This document shows positions 36,913 through 38,977 of a DNA stretch of 38,977 nt, one piece after another. Both the position numbers and the translations under genes were made by a program. The notes under the pieces were generated by a model that ran no database searches, had not been told where the DNA came from, and worked only from the letters and a program-made list of their open reading frames with translations. Each line of letters starts with the position of its first letter. The first letter of the stretch is position 1. The stretch comes from a virus, in the IMG/VR virus record IMGVR_UViG_3300031862_000014, positions 1 through 38,977 of that record, one strand, 5' to 3'.

Positions 36913-37539
36913 ATGCCAACGCCGAAAGCTGGATACCATCTGAAGAGCGGCGAAAAGGTTCCCGGCGTCACGACCATCATTGGTGGTCAGTTGGCTTGGT
37001 CGAAACCAGCCTTGCTCTGGTGGGCCTGGGATCAGGGCAGACAGGGCAAGGATTTCCGGGAGACGAAAGACGACGCGGCGGACCTGGGCACCCGCGTCCA
37101 CGCCCTCATCGAGATGGAGATGCGGGGCCAGAGGCCGGCGGAGATTCCGGCGGACTGTGAATCCTCGCTCCTGGCGTTCTACGAGTGGCGGGAGGCATTT
37201 CGACTCCAATGCACGGGCAGTGAAATCGCGCTCGTGTCCGAGAAATACCGCTATGGCGGCACCATTGATTACCCCGCGCTCCTCAACGGTCGGCGCTGCA
37301 TCCTCGACCTGAAAACATCCAAGGGGGTGTACCCCGATCATCGGATTCAATTGGCTGCCTATGGGCAGTTGTGGGACGAGGCACACCCAGACGATCCTGT
37401 CACCGGGTATCACCTGCTCCAAGTCGGAAAAGAAAACGGCTCCTTTGGACATTACTACTGGCCATCGCTCGCCAAGGAATTCGAGGCGTTCTTCCTGCTT
37501 CGTAACCTATACGACTTGCAGAAGGAGATCGGGAAATGA
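36913..37539 (+). CDS. PD-(D/E)XK exonuclease
   Basis: Phage exonuclease of the RecB/Cas4-like nuclease fold, probably 5'-end processing for recombination. Residues: His63 (GTRVHALIE), Asp119 (YGGTIDYP), Asp132 and Lys134 (CILDLKTSKG) and the QLAAYG helix motif (Gln146, Tyr150) follow the RecB-family order. The 208-aa length fits phage exonucleases. AGGAGG precedes the ATG. The stop overlaps the ERF start by four bases, and the two proteins would work as an exonuclease/annealing pair. Confidence 0.88.
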   Translation: MPTPKAGYHLKSGEKVPGVTTIIGGQLAWSKPALLWWAWDQGRQGKDFRETKDDAADLGTRVHALIEMEMRGQRPAEIPADCESSLLAFYEWREAFRLQCTGSEIALVSEKYRYGGTIDYPALLNGRRCILDLKTSKGVYPDHRIQLAAYGQLWDEAHPDDPVTGYHLLQVGKENGSFGHYYWPSLAKEFEAFFLLRNLYDLQKEIGK

Positions 37540-38432
37540 CAGACGTTAAGGCTCTCGTCCGCATTGATCCGCAATACCTGCTTCAGAAGGCCGTGGAGTC
37601 CAACGCCAGCATCGAAACGCTGGAACGCTTGGTGGCCCTTGCAAAGGATGTCCGCGAAGTCCAGGCCCGCGAAGCCTGGCATGCGGCAATGGCTGAGTTC
37701 CAACGGCGGTGCCCGCCCATCAAGAAGACGAATACCGCTCAGATTGCTACCGCCAAGGGCTACTACTACGAGTATAGGTACGCCGCTCTAGACGAAATCA
37801 TGGAAACCATCCGACCCTTACTAGGCGAACTTGGGCTCTCCGTCTCCTGGTCCTCACGGGTAGAGCCGCAGCGCGTTGTGGTCTCGTGCCGCATCGCGCA
37901 CGCGCTGGGCTACTCGGAGAATTCCGGCGAGATTTCGATGCCCGTACCGGATTCCCAAGATCGCGGCGGGGCCAATCCCGCACAGCGCGTTGGAAGCGCC
38001 CTAACGTATGCACGGCGCTACTCCCTGCTTCAGGTCACGGGGCTGGCACCAGAAGATGATGACGATGCGCAAGCCACCGGGAAGCCTGAGCGACACGCGC
38101 CATCAGAATCGCCAGCAGCGACCCAACCCGAAAAGGGTGTCACCAAGGGGTCTGGGGATGGAAAAGAGTCCGAGCGTTCCTCTCCTGGCGATATTGCGAC
38201 CGTGGATGACTGGCGGGAACGGTACGAGGTCGCAAGAACTATGTCCGACTTCACCGCGCTCGAAGGCGCCCTGAAAGAAATCTGGTCGCAATATTCAGGC
38301 GAGGAAAAAACTGCGCTGAAATTCATCCGAGACAAGGCGAAGACCGCTCTATCCGGAGGAATGCCGGCACAAGATTGCCCGCCGCAGGACGCGGACAACG
38401 ACGAGAAGATCGGCAGAACCGATCCAGATTAG
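37536..38432 (+). CDS. erf: ERF-family single-strand annealing protein
   Basis: Binds and anneals single-stranded DNA in phage recombination, with the exonuclease coupled to it. Family marks in the N-terminal 175 residues: an opening helix region (AEFQRRCPPIKK), YYEYRYAALDEIMETIRPLL then GLSVSW, and RVGSALTYARRYSLLQVTGL followed by EDDDDAQA. The C-terminal 120 residues (acidic, low complexity from about 175) are a variable tail. Starts with ATGA overlap to the exonuclease. It is at the end of the long overlapping early operon. Confidence 0.9.
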   Translation: MTDVKALVRIDPQYLLQKAVESNASIETLERLVALAKDVREVQAREAWHAAMAEFQRRCPPIKKTNTAQIATAKGYYYEYRYAALDEIMETIRPLLGELGLSVSWSSRVEPQRVVVSCRIAHALGYSENSGEISMPVPDSQDRGGANPAQRVGSALTYARRYSLLQVTGLAPEDDDDAQATGKPERHAPSESPAATQPEKGVTKGSGDGKESERSSPGDIATVDDWRERYEVARTMSDFTALEGALKEIWSQYSGEEKTALKFIRDKAKTALSGGMPAQDCPPQDADNDEKIGRTDPD

Positions 38433-38440
38433 GTAAAGCC

Positions 38441-38776
38441 ATGAAGAAGTGGCATATCGGGTGGAAGGTTGTCCGAGTTGTCAAGGGGCGGCTGTTCAGC
38501 GCCTTTTGTGGAATGGGCGAGGTGGAATATAAGATCGGCGAGTTGACTGTACCGCGCACAGGTTGCGGTCCACTGGCAGTCTTCGATTGCTTCGACGCGG
38601 CACACAGCTTTGTGCGGATGCTTACTGAGTCGCATGTGAAGTGCCAGATCGTTCCGTGTAAATATCGGTTAAGCCGTTTTCGTCGTATGTGGGATAGAGA
38701 TATCTGCCAAACATTGAAGGTCTTGCCTCTGGGGACGAGGCTAGCTGATAAGGTGATGTTGGTAAAAGAGAAGTAG
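38441..38776 (+). CDS. Hypothetical protein (111 aa)
   Basis: ATG 38441 after AGGTAAAGCC; the frame is open upstream into the ERF gene but is not protein-like there. MKKWHIGWKVVRVVKGRLFS then VEYKIGELTVPRTGCGPLAV is a beta-rich sequence that resembles phage proteins of unknown function located next to recombination genes; the EYxIG and GPLxVF pieces are the shared part. No catalytic motif seen. Confidence 0.6.
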   Translation: MKKWHIGWKVVRVVKGRLFSAFCGMGEVEYKIGELTVPRTGCGPLAVFDCFDAAHSFVRMLTESHVKCQIVPCKYRLSRFRRMWDRDICQTLKVLPLGTRLADKVMLVKEK

Positions 38777-38814
38777 GGCATTGCCCGTCTTGGCCGCAAA
38801 GGTGTAACGAGCGT

Positions 38815-38889
38815 ATGACGGCCTTTGACGAGCGTGGAGGAGTTGTCCGGTGGGAGTGCCCGGAGGAAGAGGCGGACGCTGCCCTGTAG
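38815..38889 (+). CDS. Tiny ORF across the closure point (24 aa)
   Basis: ATG 38815 to TAG 38887-38889; the last 13 codons are repeated at 1-39. MTAFDERGGVVRWECPEEEA then DAAL is acidic and its stop overlaps the AGGAGG of the next gene (49 in window coordinates), consistent with coupling. Too short for a confident call; a leader peptide is possible. Confidence 0.35.
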   Translation: MTAFDERGGVVRWECPEEEADAAL

Positions 38890-38977
38890 GAGGACACGAT
38901 GAGTGGTGGCTACTGGAACTATGTCGGGTATCGAATCCGGGACGAACTCCTGAACATTGCGCAAGACAAGGACGTCG
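38851..38977. repeat. Terminal direct repeat, second copy
   Basis: Exact copy of bases 1-127, described there. Its 38899-38977 part is the start of the gene at 49, so that gene is cut at this end only because of the overlap. Confidence 0.95.

Noticed and set aside
38851-38977. Genuine T7-style terminal direct repeat.
   Set aside because: Its length equals a common assembly k value and it falls inside coding sequence; an assembly overlap explains it better without read evidence.

Overview
The window is a complete genome of a tailed bacteriophage with a T7-like (podovirus-type) virion gene set. Bases 1-127 are repeated exactly at 38851-38977, so the sequence closes on itself into a unit of 38,850 bp. 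The DNA is GC-rich by eye. The host is probably Gram-negative, because the lysis region ends with an overlapping Rz/Rz1-type spanin pair whose second member carries a lipoprotein signal. A tyrosine integrase, a small helix-turn-helix gene behind an apparently leaderless promoter, and a leftward regulatory operon suggest a temperate lifestyle. No RNA polymerase, DNA polymerase, primase or helicase gene was recognised, so host machinery is probably used. No tRNA gene, CRISPR array or insertion sequence was seen.

Layout. (1) 1-2495, rightward: small genes and a replication-initiator-like protein. (2) 2598-4301, leftward: five genes including two mini helix-turn-helix proteins. (3) 4302-4630: a divergent control region with in-phase palindromes and a rightward promoter. 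(4) 4886-18932: packaging and head/tail genes in the order small terminase candidate, large terminase, a 51-aa protein, portal, an inserted DNA adenine methyltransferase pair, scaffold, major capsid protein, head proteins, and tail tubular proteins A and B. (5) 18947-29013: GNAT-like protein, three internal virion/ejection proteins, an ATP-grasp protein, and a glycosidase-like tail spike. (6) 29030-31514: lysis region with several small membrane proteins, a T4-type lysozyme and the spanins. (7) 31540-32733: promoter, small HTH gene and integrase. (8) 32750-38889: mostly overlapping small genes, including a response-regulator receiver protein, RusA, a PD-(D/E)XK exonuclease and an ERF annealing protein.

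How it works together. ERF, exonuclease, RusA and the replication initiator form the DNA replication/recombination set. The two AT-rich promoter regions (about 4500-4570 and 31540-31600) share a sequence just upstream of TTGACA and are probably under common control, which would form the lysis/lysogeny switch. The methyltransferase may protect phage DNA from host restriction. The least ordinary points are a full receiver domain at the end of a chain of overlapping genes with two tiny membrane proteins, an ATP-grasp enzyme next to the tail spike, and Sec-type signal peptides on two fibre-like virion proteins.
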